In this document: in pieces, positions 1 through 9,586 of the stretch
Layout of the letters: every line of letters begins with the position of its first letter
Numbering within the stretch: the stretch's first letter is position 1
NCBI RefSeq assembly: GCF_000422425.1
Contig: NZ_AULT01000005.1
Location: 1 to 64,000 of the forward strand
Reading direction: 5' to 3'
DNA from: Oceanospirillum beijerinckii DSM 7166
GTDB lineage: Bacteria > Pseudomonadota > Gammaproteobacteria > Pseudomonadales > Halomonadaceae
Length of the DNA: 64,000 bases
Notes under the pieces: generated by a model
What the model was told of the DNA's origin: nothing
The model's database searches: none
The model's input: only the letters and a program-made list of their open reading frames with translations
Translations under genes and position numbers: made by a program

Positions 1-104
1 GATACATTCTTGAAAACTTTGGTTTTAAACTTGCTTTTGTCGACATCACGCAGCCAGCAGCAGTCAAGTTTAGCTTTACTAATATCAATACCTATATAAT
101 GCAT
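1..104 (-). CDS. IS110-family transposase, N-terminal fragment cut by the window edge
   Basis: Reading leftwards from the ATG at 104, the translation begins MHYIGIDISKAKLDC. This is the start of the RuvC-like DEDD catalytic domain of IS110-family (Piv/MooV-type) transposases, with the first catalytic Asp at residue 7. Only about 34 codons lie in the window, so nothing can be said about the rest. The family inserts site-specifically and is guided by an element-encoded bridge RNA. Family assignment rests on this short but characteristic motif. Confidence 0.7.
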   Translation of the reverse strand, partial: MHYIGIDISKAKLDCCWLRDVDKSKFKTKVFKNV

Positions 105-250
105 CTCTCATTTACCTTGTATATGCAGCATCACTGAAAACAGGTGCTTGGATACCATTCAATGTATGAGAACAATGAGAGTCTGGGCGTTTATCTACAT
201 TACAGCGTCAAACACTAAGGTCGGAACCAACATCACCGGACTCTACAGGT
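1..250 (-). mobile_element. IS110-family element, transposase 5' end plus upstream non-coding end
   Basis: The transposase start at 104 is preceded (105 to about 250) by roughly 145 bases without an ORF of its own. In the IS110 subgroup this flank of the transposase carries the bridge RNA, so such an RNA may lie here. I could not fold it or fix the element end, and the outer limit of 250 is a guess. A REP-like repeat begins only about 40 bases further on. Some IS110 elements, such as IS621, are known to target REP sequences. Confidence 0.4.
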
Positions 251-288
251 CATCAAGGTAGCTAACCCTGATTTCCGGAGAGATACAA

Positions 289-380
289 GGTCGGAAAAGC
301 CGCAAGGCGCCTTCCGACAATAACCGAGAGTAGGAGCCAGTGTCGGATGGCGCTTCGCTTATCCAACCTACTCGGATATC
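289..380 (-). repeat. REP-like dispersed repeat, copy A
   Basis: About 90 bases that reappear in inverted orientation at 60891-60981. Both copies contain, in the same order, GTAGGTTGGATAAGCGAAGC, GCCATCCGA, TTGTCGGAAGGCGCC and GGCTTTTCCGACC, separated by a variable centre. Each half can form a hairpin. This is the structure of gammaproteobacterial REP/BIME-type intergenic elements. It lies downstream of the ald terminator, beside the IS110 end. Confidence 0.75.
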
Positions 381-426
381 AAGGGGTTTATCAGAAATGG
401 TATAAGATCTTGATATCAAAGGGTAT

Positions 427-453
427 AAAAAAAGCGGGAATGGTAATCCCGCT
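427..453 (-). terminator. Rho-independent terminator of ald
   Basis: On the minus strand, AGCGGGA pairs with TCCCGCT around a 7-base loop and is followed directly by a run of seven T. It sits 25 bases past the ald stop codon. Confidence 0.85.
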
Positions 454-477
454 AACAACTTAAGCAAAAGACCTGTA

Positions 478-1593
478 TCACCCGACGATCTTTGTCGGAT
501 TAATGTAAGCATAGCCCAGACTTTGCGTCACTGCCTGATTTGTTACCTGTCCCGCATGAATATTTAGCCCATTCATCAAATGCTTATCGTCTTTTAATGC
601 ATGTTGCCAACCTTTGTCGGCCAGCGCCAAAACGAATGGCAGGGTGGCATTGGTTAATGCCAGGGTTGAGGTGCGCGCAACCGCTCCAGGCATATTGGCT
701 ACACAATAGTGCACGATACCTTCCTCAGTATAGACGGGATTATCGTGAGTGGTAGCCCGACTGGTTTCAAAGCAGCCGCCCTGGTCAATAGCGACATCTA
801 CCAGTACGCTGCCCGGCATCATCTGTTTCAGCATCTGGCGCGTGATCAGTTTCGGAGCAGCAGCCCCAGGCACCAGTACCGCTCCAATTACCAGGTCGCT
901 ACGGCGAATGCAGGCCAATAGAGACTCTTTGGTGGAAAACAGGGTTTTGCACTGGCCTTGGAAGCGGGCATCCAGCTCACGCATTTTGGGAATAGAGCGA
1001 TCCAGAATGGTAACCTCAGCGCCCAGGCCAATGGCCATGCGTGCCGCATTCTCACCTACAACACCGCCACCGATAATAGTGACGTGTGCAGGCTCAACGC
1101 CGGGTACACCGCCCAGTAGTACACCGCAACCTCCCATGGATTTTTCCAGACAGCGGGCACCGGCCTGAACCGAGAGCCGCCCTGCTACTTCACTCATTGG
1201 GGCTAGCAACGGCAGGCCACCATGATCATCGGTCACTGTTTCATAGGCGATGGCCGTACAGCCGGAATTGATCAGGCCGAGGGTTTGGTTCGGGTCCGGT
1301 GCCAGGTGCAGATAGGTGAAGAGTACCTGGCCGCTTCTCAGACGTTGAATTTCTTCTGCCTGCGGTTCTTTTACTTTGACGATGAGTTCTGCGCGGTTAA
1401 ACAGTGTTTGCACATCGCTGACAATCTCAGCACCAGCGGCCTGATAGTTCAGGTCGTTAAAGCCAATCGCGCTACCGGCATCTTGTTGCACCAGTACCTG
1501 GTGGCCTCTGTGGGTCAGCTCGGCAACACCGCCGGGTGTCATTCCAACCCGGTATTCCTGATTTTTGATCTCTTTGGGTATGCCTATCAGCAT
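478..1593 (-). CDS. ald: Alanine dehydrogenase
   Basis: Catalyses the reversible NAD-dependent deamination of L-alanine to pyruvate and ammonia in the cytoplasm. The 371-residue product has the usual family length. It starts [17 protein letters not shown], carries the substrate-site region KVKEP (around residue 74) and YLHLA (around 96), and the Rossmann motif GGGVVG near residue 177. An in-frame start 14 codons upstream exists, but family alignment favours the ATG at 1593, which follows an AAGGAGAA-type ribosome site. It is monocistronic, divergent from ilvD, and ends at a strong terminator. Confidence 0.96.
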   Translation of the reverse strand: MLIGIPKEIKNQEYRVGMTPGGVAELTHRGHQVLVQQDAGSAIGFNDLNYQAAGAEIVSDVQTLFNRAELIVKVKEPQAEEIQRLRSGQVLFTYLHLAPDPNQTLGLINSGCTAIAYETVTDDHGGLPLLAPMSEVAGRLSVQAGARCLEKSMGGCGVLLGGVPGVEPAHVTIIGGGVVGENAARMAIGLGAEVTILDRSIPKMRELDARFQGQCKTLFSTKESLLACIRRSDLVIGAVLVPGAAAPKLITRQMLKQMMPGSVLVDVAIDQGGCFETSRATTHDNPVYTEEGIVHYCVANMPGAVARTSTLALTNATLPFVLALADKGWQHALKDDKHLMNGLNIHAGQVTNQAVTQSLGYAYINPTKIVG

Positions 1594-1911
1594 GGTTATT
1601 CTCCTTGGCTGCTGTGGGGGCAGCGTCTCCCTCAAATAATTGTTATTGCTTGATTATAGATCAGAGACGGCAGTAAAAAACGGTCTGTTTTCAGGTGCTC
1701 TTTAGTCGTTTTCGCTAGAGGCCTATTTTATTTCGGGTGGATTACTAAAAACATTCCAGGCTTTGCCTGCTGTAGATTTGGCTTGTGCCTAGCCAACAGC
1801 GCTCCACAATGGTAAAACGTCACCTGCAAGTGCTAACACTAAACTGATGAAACGACCGCGCTCTGAAATGCAGTACGGCGGTCATTGAAAATAGCTGTTT
1901 GAGGAATACCC
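1594..1911. other. Intergenic region between divergent ald and ilvD
   Basis: 318 bases holding the promoters of both genes by position. I saw no convincing attenuator or operator. The only clear element is the GAGGAA ribosome site about 6 bases before the ilvD ATG. Confidence 0.5.
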
Positions 1912-3744
1912 ATGCCCGAGTACCGCTCAAAAACCTCCACCGCAGGTCGTAATATGGCAGGCGCCCGTGCCCTGTGGCGCGCCACTGGTATGAAAGATGA
2001 TGACTTTCAAAAACCCATTATTGCGGTGGTTAACTCCTTTACTCAATTTGTACCGGGCCATGTTCACCTGAAAGATATGGGCCAGCTGGTTGCCCGTGAA
2101 ATTGAGCAGGCCGGTGGTGTAGCGAAAGAGTTTAATACTATCGCTATTGATGATGGTATCGCTATGGGGCACGACGGCATGCTGTACAGCCTGCCATCCC
2201 GTGACATTATCGCCGACTCTGTGGAATACATGGTCAATGCTCACTGTGCCGATGCCATGGTGTGTATCTCTAACTGTGACAAGATCACACCGGGGATGCT
2301 GATGGCAGCGATGCGTCTGAATATTCCGGTGATCTTTGTGTCCGGCGGTCCAATGGAAGCAGGTAAAACCAAGCTGGCGGAGCATAAGCTGGATCTGGTG
2401 GATGCTATGGTGCTGGCGGTTGATCCAAATGCATCGGATGAGCTGGTGGATGCGGTTGAGCGTTCTGCCTGTCCGACCTGTGGTTCCTGTTCCGGTATGT
2501 TCACGGCTAACTCCATGAACTGTCTGGCTGAAGCCCTGGGTCTGGCGCTGCCGGGTAACGGTACTGTGGTTGCGACACATGCGGATCGTGAGCAGCTGTT
2601 TAAGCGTGCCGGTCATCGCATCGTTGAGATGGCGAAAGAATACTACGAGCAGGACAATGATCGTCTTCTGCCACGTAATGTCGGCTTTAAAGCGTTTGAA
2701 AACGCCATTGCGCTGGATATCGCCATGGGGGGGTCCACCAACACTATTCTGCACTTGCTGGCGATTGCTCAGGAAGCGGAAATTGACTTCACCATGAAGG
2801 ATATCGATCGTATGTCCCGTGAAGTACCGCAGCTGTGTAAGGTGGCTCCGAACACTCAGCAGTACCATATCGAGGATGTACACCGTGCCGGTGGTATTAT
2901 GGGGATTCTGGGTGAGCTGGACCGTGCCGGTAAGCTGCACACGGATGTTCCTACAGTGCACTCTGCGGATATGAAGGCGGCGCTGGATGAGTGGGATATT
3001 ATGCGCAATCCGTCTGAGGCCGTGATGGAGTTCTATAAAGCGGGTCCCGGGGGGATTCCGACCCAAACAGCTTTCAGTCAGGCAGCACGCTGGCCGACAC
3101 TGGACGGTGATCGTGCCAACGGTTGTATCCGTTCTCTGGAGCACGCCTTCTCTCTGGAAGGTGGTCTGGCGGTTCTGCACGGTAATATTGCACTGGACGG
3201 TTGTGTGGTGAAGTCTGCGGGTGTGGATGAATCTATTCTGGTATTCGAGGGTCCGGCTCATATCACAGAATCTCAGGATGAAGCGGTCGCCAACATTCTG
3301 GATGATAAGGTAAAAGCCGGTGATGTGGTGATCGTGCGTTACGAAGGCCCACAGGGTGGCCCGGGTATGCAGGAGATGCTGTACCCAACGTCGTACATCA
3401 AGTCTAAAGGTCTGGGTAAAGCCTGTGCACTGCTGACCGATGGTCGTTTCTCTGGCGGTACTTCGGGTCTGTCTATTGGCCATGTTTCACCAGAAGCGGC
3501 TGCCGGTGGTGCCATTGGTCTGGTGCGTAATGGCGATATTATTCGTATCGATATTCCAAACCGTACCATTGATGTACTGCTGTCTGACGAAGAGCTGGCG
3601 GCGCGTCGTGCGGAGCAGGACAAACTGGGTTGGAAACCGGCTCAAGAGCGTCCACGTAAAGTGTCTGCAGCGCTGAAAGCTTACGCTAAGTTGGCAACCT
3701 CCGCGGATAAAGGGGCGGTGCGGGATCTGTCTAAGCTGGATTAA
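1912..3744 (+). CDS. ilvD: Dihydroxy-acid dehydratase
   Basis: Dehydrates 2,3-dihydroxy-isovalerate and 2,3-dihydroxy-3-methylvalerate to the 2-keto acids, the third common step of valine and isoleucine synthesis. The product is 610 residues, close to E. coli IlvD (616). The iron-sulfur and metal-site motifs are present: [12 protein letters not shown] near residue 120, [18 protein letters not shown] near 190, and GRFSGGT near 510. The start is supported by a GAGGAA site. It stands alone, not in an ilv operon. The close relative Edd is unlikely because the N-terminus and GSCSGM context are IlvD-like. Confidence 0.96.
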   Translation: MPEYRSKTSTAGRNMAGARALWRATGMKDDDFQKPIIAVVNSFTQFVPGHVHLKDMGQLVAREIEQAGGVAKEFNTIAIDDGIAMGHDGMLYSLPSRDIIADSVEYMVNAHCADAMVCISNCDKITPGMLMAAMRLNIPVIFVSGGPMEAGKTKLAEHKLDLVDAMVLAVDPNASDELVDAVERSACPTCGSCSGMFTANSMNCLAEALGLALPGNGTVVATHADREQLFKRAGHRIVEMAKEYYEQDNDRLLPRNVGFKAFENAIALDIAMGGSTNTILHLLAIAQEAEIDFTMKDIDRMSREVPQLCKVAPNTQQYHIEDVHRAGGIMGILGELDRAGKLHTDVPTVHSADMKAALDEWDIMRNPSEAVMEFYKAGPGGIPTQTAFSQAARWPTLDGDRANGCIRSLEHAFSLEGGLAVLHGNIALDGCVVKSAGVDESILVFEGPAHITESQDEAVANILDDKVKAGDVVIVRYEGPQGGPGMQEMLYPTSYIKSKGLGKACALLTDGRFSGGTSGLSIGHVSPEAAAGGAIGLVRNGDIIRIDIPNRTIDVLLSDEELAARRAEQDKLGWKPAQERPRKVSAALKAYAKLATSADKGAVRDLSKLD

Positions 3745-4132
3745 CTCTATTCGGCTTGTCCACTCCAGGGCTTTGCCTTGGAGTGCCCGCTTTCTGCCCA
3801 CTTTCTGTTTGTATACTGTTATCTGGGCTTCTCTTTGCGACCATCAAAAAGCTTTTCCTACATTTTATAAACAAAGATCATACATAACTCTATGATTAAT
3901 GTGTGAAAATGAGTGGCATGACAAAGGATGTTAGATCGAGTTGTGTGACCTTTTCTGATTTTTATCCCGCATGCACTGTGAGTCAGAATTTGATAACGTC
4001 GGCCAGATCTTTGGCGCATGCTTGCGGAGTTTGTTGGGTGGGTGCTAGTATGCCCGACTTATGTGTGCTGTATCAGTGCCATGCGCCTATTGTCGGGCGT
4101 GCTTCCTATCGCTTTATTACCTGAATGTATTA
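3745..4132. other. Intergenic region before the polysaccharide operon
   Basis: 388 bases. Apart from the hairpin just after ilvD I recognise no gene here. It should hold the promoter of the 4.1-9.5 kb polysaccharide operon. I found no JUMPstart/ops element on the plus strand. Confidence 0.5.
3761..3785 (+). terminator. Hairpin downstream of ilvD
   Basis: CACTCCA (3761-3767) pairs with TGGAGTG (3779-3785) starting 17 bases after the ilvD stop. No U-run follows, so it is either a weak terminator or only a 3'-end stabilising hairpin. Confidence 0.35.
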
Positions 4133-5527
4133 ATGAAAAAGTTTGCTTTTAACAGCACTATCCTACCGCTGATGTTGCCGCAGCTAAGCGACTTAATTGC
4201 TGTTCTTGCCGCCAGCTTCTTTGCAAGCGTTTTGATGCTAACTCCCGATCTTCATAGTATCTATTTGAGTCATCTGCCTTTAGGGGTTCTGTGCTACTTT
4301 TTTGCGGCATATGTCGGGCGTTTATATGGCTCATGGCGAGGGGTGCACAAGGCTAAACTCGCACTGCAGCTGGGTATGTCCTGGCTACTTGCCAGTATGG
4401 TTTTTATCTTTATGGTTACCATGTTAAAGACCTTGCCTGACCTTTCCCGGGGCTGGATGCTGCTGTGGGTGTTGATCGGTTTTTGTGTCTCTGTTTCTGC
4501 CCGCCTGGTGCTATACAGCTTTGCCCGTTGGGTCAGGCAGCGGGGGTTGGATCAAAAAAGAGTATTGCTGATAGGTTCAGTGGAGTCTTGCCAGAGAGTC
4601 CGGTCCAAACTGGCGAATCAAAGTAATCTTGGTTTTGTTTTTGCTGGCGACTATATCGTGCGTGCAAATAAAAGCCATGATGGCTCTGTTGTTGTACTTG
4701 ACGAGAGTGCTTTGGCTCAGGATCTGAATCAGTTAGTCGTTGATGGTGAGTATGATGAAGCCTGGATTGCACTACCGGTTTCACAGGGCCATATCGTCAG
4801 GTCGCTACATGAACGGATGAATCGATTAACGATTAATATCCGTTATTTGCCAGATCTGTCGGATTTCCGTTTGTTTAATCACCGGGTAACAGAGATCGGC
4901 CCTTTATTTGCTCTGGATCTGTCCAAAACACCATTTGAAGGTGGTGCGCGAGTGGTTAAGGCGATAGAAGATTATATTTTAGGTTTTATCCTTTTTCTGA
5001 TCAGTACGCCAGTTATGTTTGTTATTGCGGTGTTGATCAAGCTAACTTCTCCGGGCCCCGTGTTGTTTAAGCAATATCGTCAGGGGCTGGATGGTAAGTT
5101 ATTCAAGATTTACAAGTTTAGAACGATGCACTTTGGTCCTGAGAACAAGTTTGCACAGGCCCGGCATGGTGATCCGAGAGTCACTCGCCTGGGGCATTTT
5201 TTAAGACGGACCAGTTTGGATGAGTTGCCGCAGTTTTTTAATGTATTACAGGGGCGTATGTCGATTGTGGGCCCCAGGCCTCATGTGCCTGAACAGAACT
5301 CCTATTACTCTACAGTAATTGATGACTACATGCAGCGCCACAGGGTTAAGCCGGGTATTACTGGCTGGGCTCAGGTGAATGGCTTAAGGGGATTGACCGA
5401 CTCCGATGATGCCATGAGGAAGCGTGTGGAATATGACTTCTACTATATCAATAACTGGTCGTTTCTATTGGATATACGCATCGTCATTATGACGGTATTT
5501 AACGGCTTTTTAAACGCACAGCCCTAG
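4133..5527 (+). CDS. Undecaprenyl-phosphate sugar phosphotransferase (WcaJ/WbaP type)
   Basis: Starts polysaccharide repeat synthesis by moving a hexose-1-phosphate from UDP-sugar to undecaprenyl phosphate at the inner membrane. The 464-residue product has hydrophobic membrane segments in the first about 130 residues, a CoA-binding-like middle, and a C-terminal bacterial sugar transferase domain from about 275. That domain carries the KFRTM, RRTSLDELPQ, SIVGPRP and KPGITGWAQVNG blocks. The start at 4133 (MKKFAFNST) was chosen over an upstream in-frame ATG at 4061 because the extra 24 residues do not fit the family. First gene of the operon with manC and two GT4 enzymes. The sugar (glucose or galactose) cannot be told. 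Confidence 0.88.
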   Translation: MKKFAFNSTILPLMLPQLSDLIAVLAASFFASVLMLTPDLHSIYLSHLPLGVLCYFFAAYVGRLYGSWRGVHKAKLALQLGMSWLLASMVFIFMVTMLKTLPDLSRGWMLLWVLIGFCVSVSARLVLYSFARWVRQRGLDQKRVLLIGSVESCQRVRSKLANQSNLGFVFAGDYIVRANKSHDGSVVVLDESALAQDLNQLVVDGEYDEAWIALPVSQGHIVRSLHERMNRLTINIRYLPDLSDFRLFNHRVTEIGPLFALDLSKTPFEGGARVVKAIEDYILGFILFLISTPVMFVIAVLIKLTSPGPVLFKQYRQGLDGKLFKIYKFRTMHFGPENKFAQARHGDPRVTRLGHFLRRTSLDELPQFFNVLQGRMSIVGPRPHVPEQNSYYSTVIDDYMQRHRVKPGITGWAQVNGLRGLTDSDDAMRKRVEYDFYYINNWSFLLDIRIVIMTVFNGFLNAQP

Positions 5528-5597
5528 TCTTCACAGTGATGCGATGTGCACTTAGCTTTTTAAAATTTCAAATATATTGGTGTTTATGGGTGTAATT

Positions 5598-7088
5598 ATG
5601 TCTTTGGTTCCTGTTGTGCTCTCCGGAGGTGCAGGTAGTCGTTTATGGCCTGCTTCAAGAAAACTACACCCTAAACCTTTTATGTCTCTACCTGATGGCG
5701 GCACACTTATGGGGCGTACCTTTCAGCGCGCATCAGCCCTGCCAGGTGTTGAGAAAGTATTAACGGTTACAAACCGGGATCTGTATTTTCACACCCGTGA
5801 TGAGTTTGATCGTTTGCAGGGGGAGGGGCGGCTGCCTGAATTGTTAAAACAAGGCTATCTGCTGGAACCGATTGGACGCAATACCGCTCCCGCAATTGCT
5901 GCTGCGGCATTACATATTCAGGCTCAGTATGGCGATGATGCTTGTCTGTTAGTGATGCCTGCTGATCACTTGATGTTGGATGAAACCGCTTTTGCACAAG
6001 CGGTGCAGGCAGCGCAGGCATTGGCTGCTAAAAACTATTTAGTGACTTTCGGCATTCAGCCCGATCAGCCGGAAACAGGCTTTGGTTATATACAGGCCGC
6101 GAAAGAGTTTGATATGAATAGCTTCCCGCAGAGTGATTTTGTCCAGGGTTATCCTGTGAATCGCTTTGTGGAAAAGCCTGATCTTGAAACGGCTCAGGCC
6201 TATGTATCCAGTGGTGAATATTTCTGGAATGCCGGTATTTTTTGTTTTACTGCTGGCTATGTGTTGAGTGAACTGGAGCGCCATGCGCCAGAGTTATTAG
6301 CGAGTGTCAGGAAAACCCTGGCGGCGTCTGAGGTCACTTCGGGTAAACTGTTGGAACAGCTGGAACTGGACTTAGATACCTTCAGAGCGGTTGAAGATAT
6401 CTCTATTGACTATGCGTTGTTGGAAAAGTCGGACCGTGTTGCTGTTGTACCGGGAGACTTCGGCTGGAGTGATATTGGATCATGGTCTGCATTTAGTGAA
6501 TTACTGCCGCAAGATCAGCAGGGGAATCGTGTCTTCGGCGATGTGATCGCTTTAGATTCCCGCAATACCACGATTCACAGCCCTTGTGCGCTTACGGCAA
6601 CGGTTGGTGTGGATGACTTGATTATTGTGAATACTGATGATGCTTTGCTAGTGGCTCACAAAGATTCGGCTCAGGATGTGAAGAAGATTGTCAGTGAGTT
6701 GTCTCGCAGTGGTCATGATGCTCATTTAGTGCATAAAACGGTCCATCGCCCTTGGGGAACCTACACCACATTGGAAGAAGATGAGCGTTTTAAAATTAAA
6801 CGTATCGTGGTGAAACCCCGCCAACGCCTGTCTTTACAGATGCATCACCACCGTAGTGAGCACTGGGTTGTGGTCGGTGGCATGGCGCGTGTTGAGCATA
6901 ATGGGCGTGAATTTTTTCTCAATACCAATGAATCCACCTTTATTCCTGCAGGGCACCAACACCGTTTGGAAAACCCCGGTGTGATTGATCTTGTGCTAAT
7001 AGAGGTGCAAAGCGGTGACTACCTGGGAGAAGACGATATCGTGCGCTTAGATGACGTTTATGGTCGGGTTGTTGGGCAAGAGTGCTAA
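5598..7088 (+). CDS. manC: Mannose-1-phosphate guanylyltransferase / mannose-6-phosphate isomerase
   Basis: Bifunctional cytoplasmic enzyme making GDP-mannose. The nucleotidyltransferase domain opens with LSGGAGSRLWPASRKLHPKPF-type residues (around 7-28). The C-terminal cupin phosphomannose isomerase domain (from about 370) shows RPWGTY, HHHRSEHW and PAGHQHRLENP. At 496 residues it is slightly longer than the family norm of about 480. The ATG at 5598 (MSLVPVV) fits the family better than in-frame starts at 5577. It supplies GDP-mannose to the two GT4 enzymes that follow and to gmd at 19.1 kb. No phosphomannomutase was found in the window. Confidence 0.93.
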   Translation: MSLVPVVLSGGAGSRLWPASRKLHPKPFMSLPDGGTLMGRTFQRASALPGVEKVLTVTNRDLYFHTRDEFDRLQGEGRLPELLKQGYLLEPIGRNTAPAIAAAALHIQAQYGDDACLLVMPADHLMLDETAFAQAVQAAQALAAKNYLVTFGIQPDQPETGFGYIQAAKEFDMNSFPQSDFVQGYPVNRFVEKPDLETAQAYVSSGEYFWNAGIFCFTAGYVLSELERHAPELLASVRKTLAASEVTSGKLLEQLELDLDTFRAVEDISIDYALLEKSDRVAVVPGDFGWSDIGSWSAFSELLPQDQQGNRVFGDVIALDSRNTTIHSPCALTATVGVDDLIIVNTDDALLVAHKDSAQDVKKIVSELSRSGHDAHLVHKTVHRPWGTYTTLEEDERFKIKRIVVKPRQRLSLQMHHHRSEHWVVVGGMARVEHNGREFFLNTNESTFIPAGHQHRLENPGVIDLVLIEVQSGDYLGEDDIVRLDDVYGRVVGQEC

Positions 7089-7157
7089 GGAGAATAGCGC
7101 TATTGTATTGGCTCCTACCTATGGGAGGGGCTAATTCGACAGCTCTGAAATTAGACG

Positions 7158-8276
7158 ATGAAAGTTGCCATTATTCATGATTGGTTAGTGACTTGGGCCG
7201 GAGCTGAGAGGGTATTGGCCCAACTGCTGCGTGTGTATCCTGACGCGGATCTCTATAGTACGGTTTATTTTCCTGATGAGGAGATGGCCAAGCAGTTGCA
7301 GGGGCGTCACATTAATACCAGCTTCATTCAGCGCCTGCCTGGTGCAAAAAAGCACTATCGTAACTATTTGCCGCTGATGCCGATTGCTGTTGAGCAGTTT
7401 GATCTGTCTGGTTGCGATCTGGTGATCTCAAGCAGTCATGCCGTGGCCAAGGGTGTTTTAACAGGGCCTGATCAGTATCATGTTTGTTATTGTCATTCTC
7501 CAATGCGTTATGCCTGGGATCTGCAGCATCAATACCTGAAAGAATCCGGTGCGGGCAAGCTAAAGCAGATGGTGATGTGCTATCTGCTGCACAAGTTACG
7601 TTTATGGGATTATCGCACTAGTGCCGGGGTTGATCTTTTTATAGCCAACTCCTCTTTTATCGCCAGGCGTATTGATAAATGTTATCGCCGTTTAGCTCAG
7701 GTGGTGCATCCTCCCGTGGATACAGAGTTTTTTTGTCCGGCTGAAGGTTCGGACAGCGTTAATACACCGGGCTCTGAGAAGTACTATATAACAGCCTCTA
7801 GGATGGTGCCGTATAAGCGTATTGATTTAATTGCACAAGCCTTTGCCAATATGCCGGATAAGAAACTCAGAATCATTGGTGATGGCCCGGAATATGACAA
7901 GGTTTCTGCGATTGCGGCTCAGGCTGACAATATTGAGTTATTGGGTTATTGCGCCGGTGATATATTGAGGCAGCAGCTTAGAGGTGCAGAGGCGTTTATT
8001 TTTGCTGCTGAAGAGGATTTTGGTATCGCGCCGGTAGAAGCCCAGGCTTGCGGTATTCCCGTTATTGCGTATGGCAAAGGTGGGGCTCTGGATAGCGTAT
8101 CTGAAGAAAGTGGTGTGTTCTTTCCTGAGCAGAGCGCGCAAAGTTTAATTGAGGCAGTGCACTGTTTTGAGCTACAAGTGTTTTCTCGTCAGCAGTGTAG
8201 GGAAAATGCAGAGCGTTTTTCTGAAAAGATGTTTCAGAAAAATTTTATTGAAAAGGTAAAACAAAGTCAGCTATGA
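7158..8276 (+). CDS. GT4 family glycosyltransferase
   Basis: A 372-residue GT-B fold enzyme. The N-terminus (MKVAIIHDWLVTWAGAERVL) and a cysteine-bearing CYCHSPMRYAWD block match the GT4 group of mannosyl/rhamnosyltransferases. The C-terminal nucleotide-sugar site is present (SRMVPYKRID near 215, and EEDFGIAPVEAQACGIPVIA near 290, an EX7E motif). The last four bases overlap the next start codon (ATGA), so the two enzymes are translationally coupled. Its donor is probably GDP-mannose or a derivative, judging from manC; linkage is unknown. Confidence 0.88.
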   Translation: MKVAIIHDWLVTWAGAERVLAQLLRVYPDADLYSTVYFPDEEMAKQLQGRHINTSFIQRLPGAKKHYRNYLPLMPIAVEQFDLSGCDLVISSSHAVAKGVLTGPDQYHVCYCHSPMRYAWDLQHQYLKESGAGKLKQMVMCYLLHKLRLWDYRTSAGVDLFIANSSFIARRIDKCYRRLAQVVHPPVDTEFFCPAEGSDSVNTPGSEKYYITASRMVPYKRIDLIAQAFANMPDKKLRIIGDGPEYDKVSAIAAQADNIELLGYCAGDILRQQLRGAEAFIFAAEEDFGIAPVEAQACGIPVIAYGKGGALDSVSEESGVFFPEQSAQSLIEAVHCFELQVFSRQQCRENAERFSEKMFQKNFIEKVKQSQL

Positions 8277-9490
8277 AACTATTAGTTAATGTTTCGTCGT
8301 TAGCACCTCCATTAACGGGGATTGGTCATTCCACTAAGCAGCTATTGATTCAGCTCCTGATGAACCCAGATGTATCTGTAGGTATTCAAGATATAAAAGG
8401 CTTTGATGTATTTGGAGTCTATGACAGAGATGAGTTGATAAGCTGGCTTGAGAAAGGGAAAAAAGAAGAAAAAGCTGATAATTATTCTGCTGATGCTAAT
8501 GTAAAAAAAATACGCCTTTTGCGCTCTGTATTGAGTTTTTTGAAACCATATATTAAAAAAATTCCATATGCGCGTGCTTTAAAAAATGTTTTGATGAGAC
8601 GTAAGTCTGAGCATGTATTAGAGCGTTATAATGACTATATATATTGGGAACCTAATTATGTCATGCAGGAGTTTTCAGGTAAGTCATTAGCAACGATACA
8701 TGATCTGTCTCATGTCTATTATCCCGAGTATCACCCAAGAGAGCGTATTGAGGAGTTAAATAGCGGTCTTGATATTACGTTGAATCATGCTGATCGCTTG
8801 ATTGCTGTGTCGGAGTTTACCCGGCTACAGATATTGGACTGTTGGCAGCCGAGCCAGCCAGTTGACATCGTTTCTCCAGCCGTAGATGAATCATTCTATA
8901 ATGTCGACGTACAAAAGCAGGCTGAAGTAAAAGAAAAGTATAGTCTGCCATCGGATTATATTCTCTCGGTTGCCACTATGGAGCCAAGGAAAAATTTTGT
9001 TGGCTTGCTAAAGGCTTATGCTTCATTGCCAGATGCGATACGTAAAAGATTTCCTTTGCTATTAGTAGGGAGTCGAGGTTGGCTAACTGATGAAACTGAA
9101 GCGGTGTTAGCTTCTTTAGTTAAAAGCGGTGAGGTGCGTTATTTAGGGTATATAGCTCAAGAGGATATGCCTGCACTTTATCAGGGGGCAACCCTGATGC
9201 CCTATGTTTCATTTTATGAGGGCTATGGTATGCCTATTGCCGAAGCAATGGCAGCAGCCACGGCTGTTGTTGCTTCCGATTGCAGCTCTATGCCAGAGGT
9301 TGCAGGTGGGTGTGCAGAGCTGGTTGATCCAACGAATATTGAAAGCATACGCGATGGTTTGCATCGGATGTTAACGGATGACGAGTTACGCCAGCAAAAA
9401 GCTGAAGCAGGACATCGGAGAGCTCAGGAGTGGAGTTGGGAGGCATCAGCAAAACGTCTCTTGGCTAGTATGGCTGCAATATCAAGCTGA
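8273..9490 (+). CDS. GT4 family glycosyltransferase
   Basis: A 405-residue glycosyltransferase of the mannosyltransferase-like GT4 group. The C-terminal half has VATMEPRKNFVGLL, a nucleotide-sugar loop, YVSFYEGYGMPIAEAMA (EX7E motif) and SDCSSMPEVAGG. An AT-rich N-terminal stretch (about residues 55-120) has different base composition from its neighbours and may be a variable acceptor-binding region. It overlaps the previous glycosyltransferase by 4 bases and ends the polysaccharide operon. Confidence 0.88.
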   Translation: MKLLVNVSSLAPPLTGIGHSTKQLLIQLLMNPDVSVGIQDIKGFDVFGVYDRDELISWLEKGKKEEKADNYSADANVKKIRLLRSVLSFLKPYIKKIPYARALKNVLMRRKSEHVLERYNDYIYWEPNYVMQEFSGKSLATIHDLSHVYYPEYHPRERIEELNSGLDITLNHADRLIAVSEFTRLQILDCWQPSQPVDIVSPAVDESFYNVDVQKQAEVKEKYSLPSDYILSVATMEPRKNFVGLLKAYASLPDAIRKRFPLLLVGSRGWLTDETEAVLASLVKSGEVRYLGYIAQEDMPALYQGATLMPYVSFYEGYGMPIAEAMAAATAVVASDCSSMPEVAGGCAELVDPTNIESIRDGLHRMLTDDELRQQKAEAGHRRAQEWSWEASAKRLLASMAAISS

Positions 9491-9586
9491 TTCACTTTAT
9501 GTCGGCTTTTTGCTCTGATTTTTTGTTTAAGCGCCATTTATGGCTGTGATACATTGCTTAAGGTTTTTCTTATCAGGACTTCTATT

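Noticed and set aside
1927-3483. 518-codon open frame on the minus strand
   Set aside because: Lies antisense to ilvD, has no recognisable motifs and reads as a codon-bias shadow.
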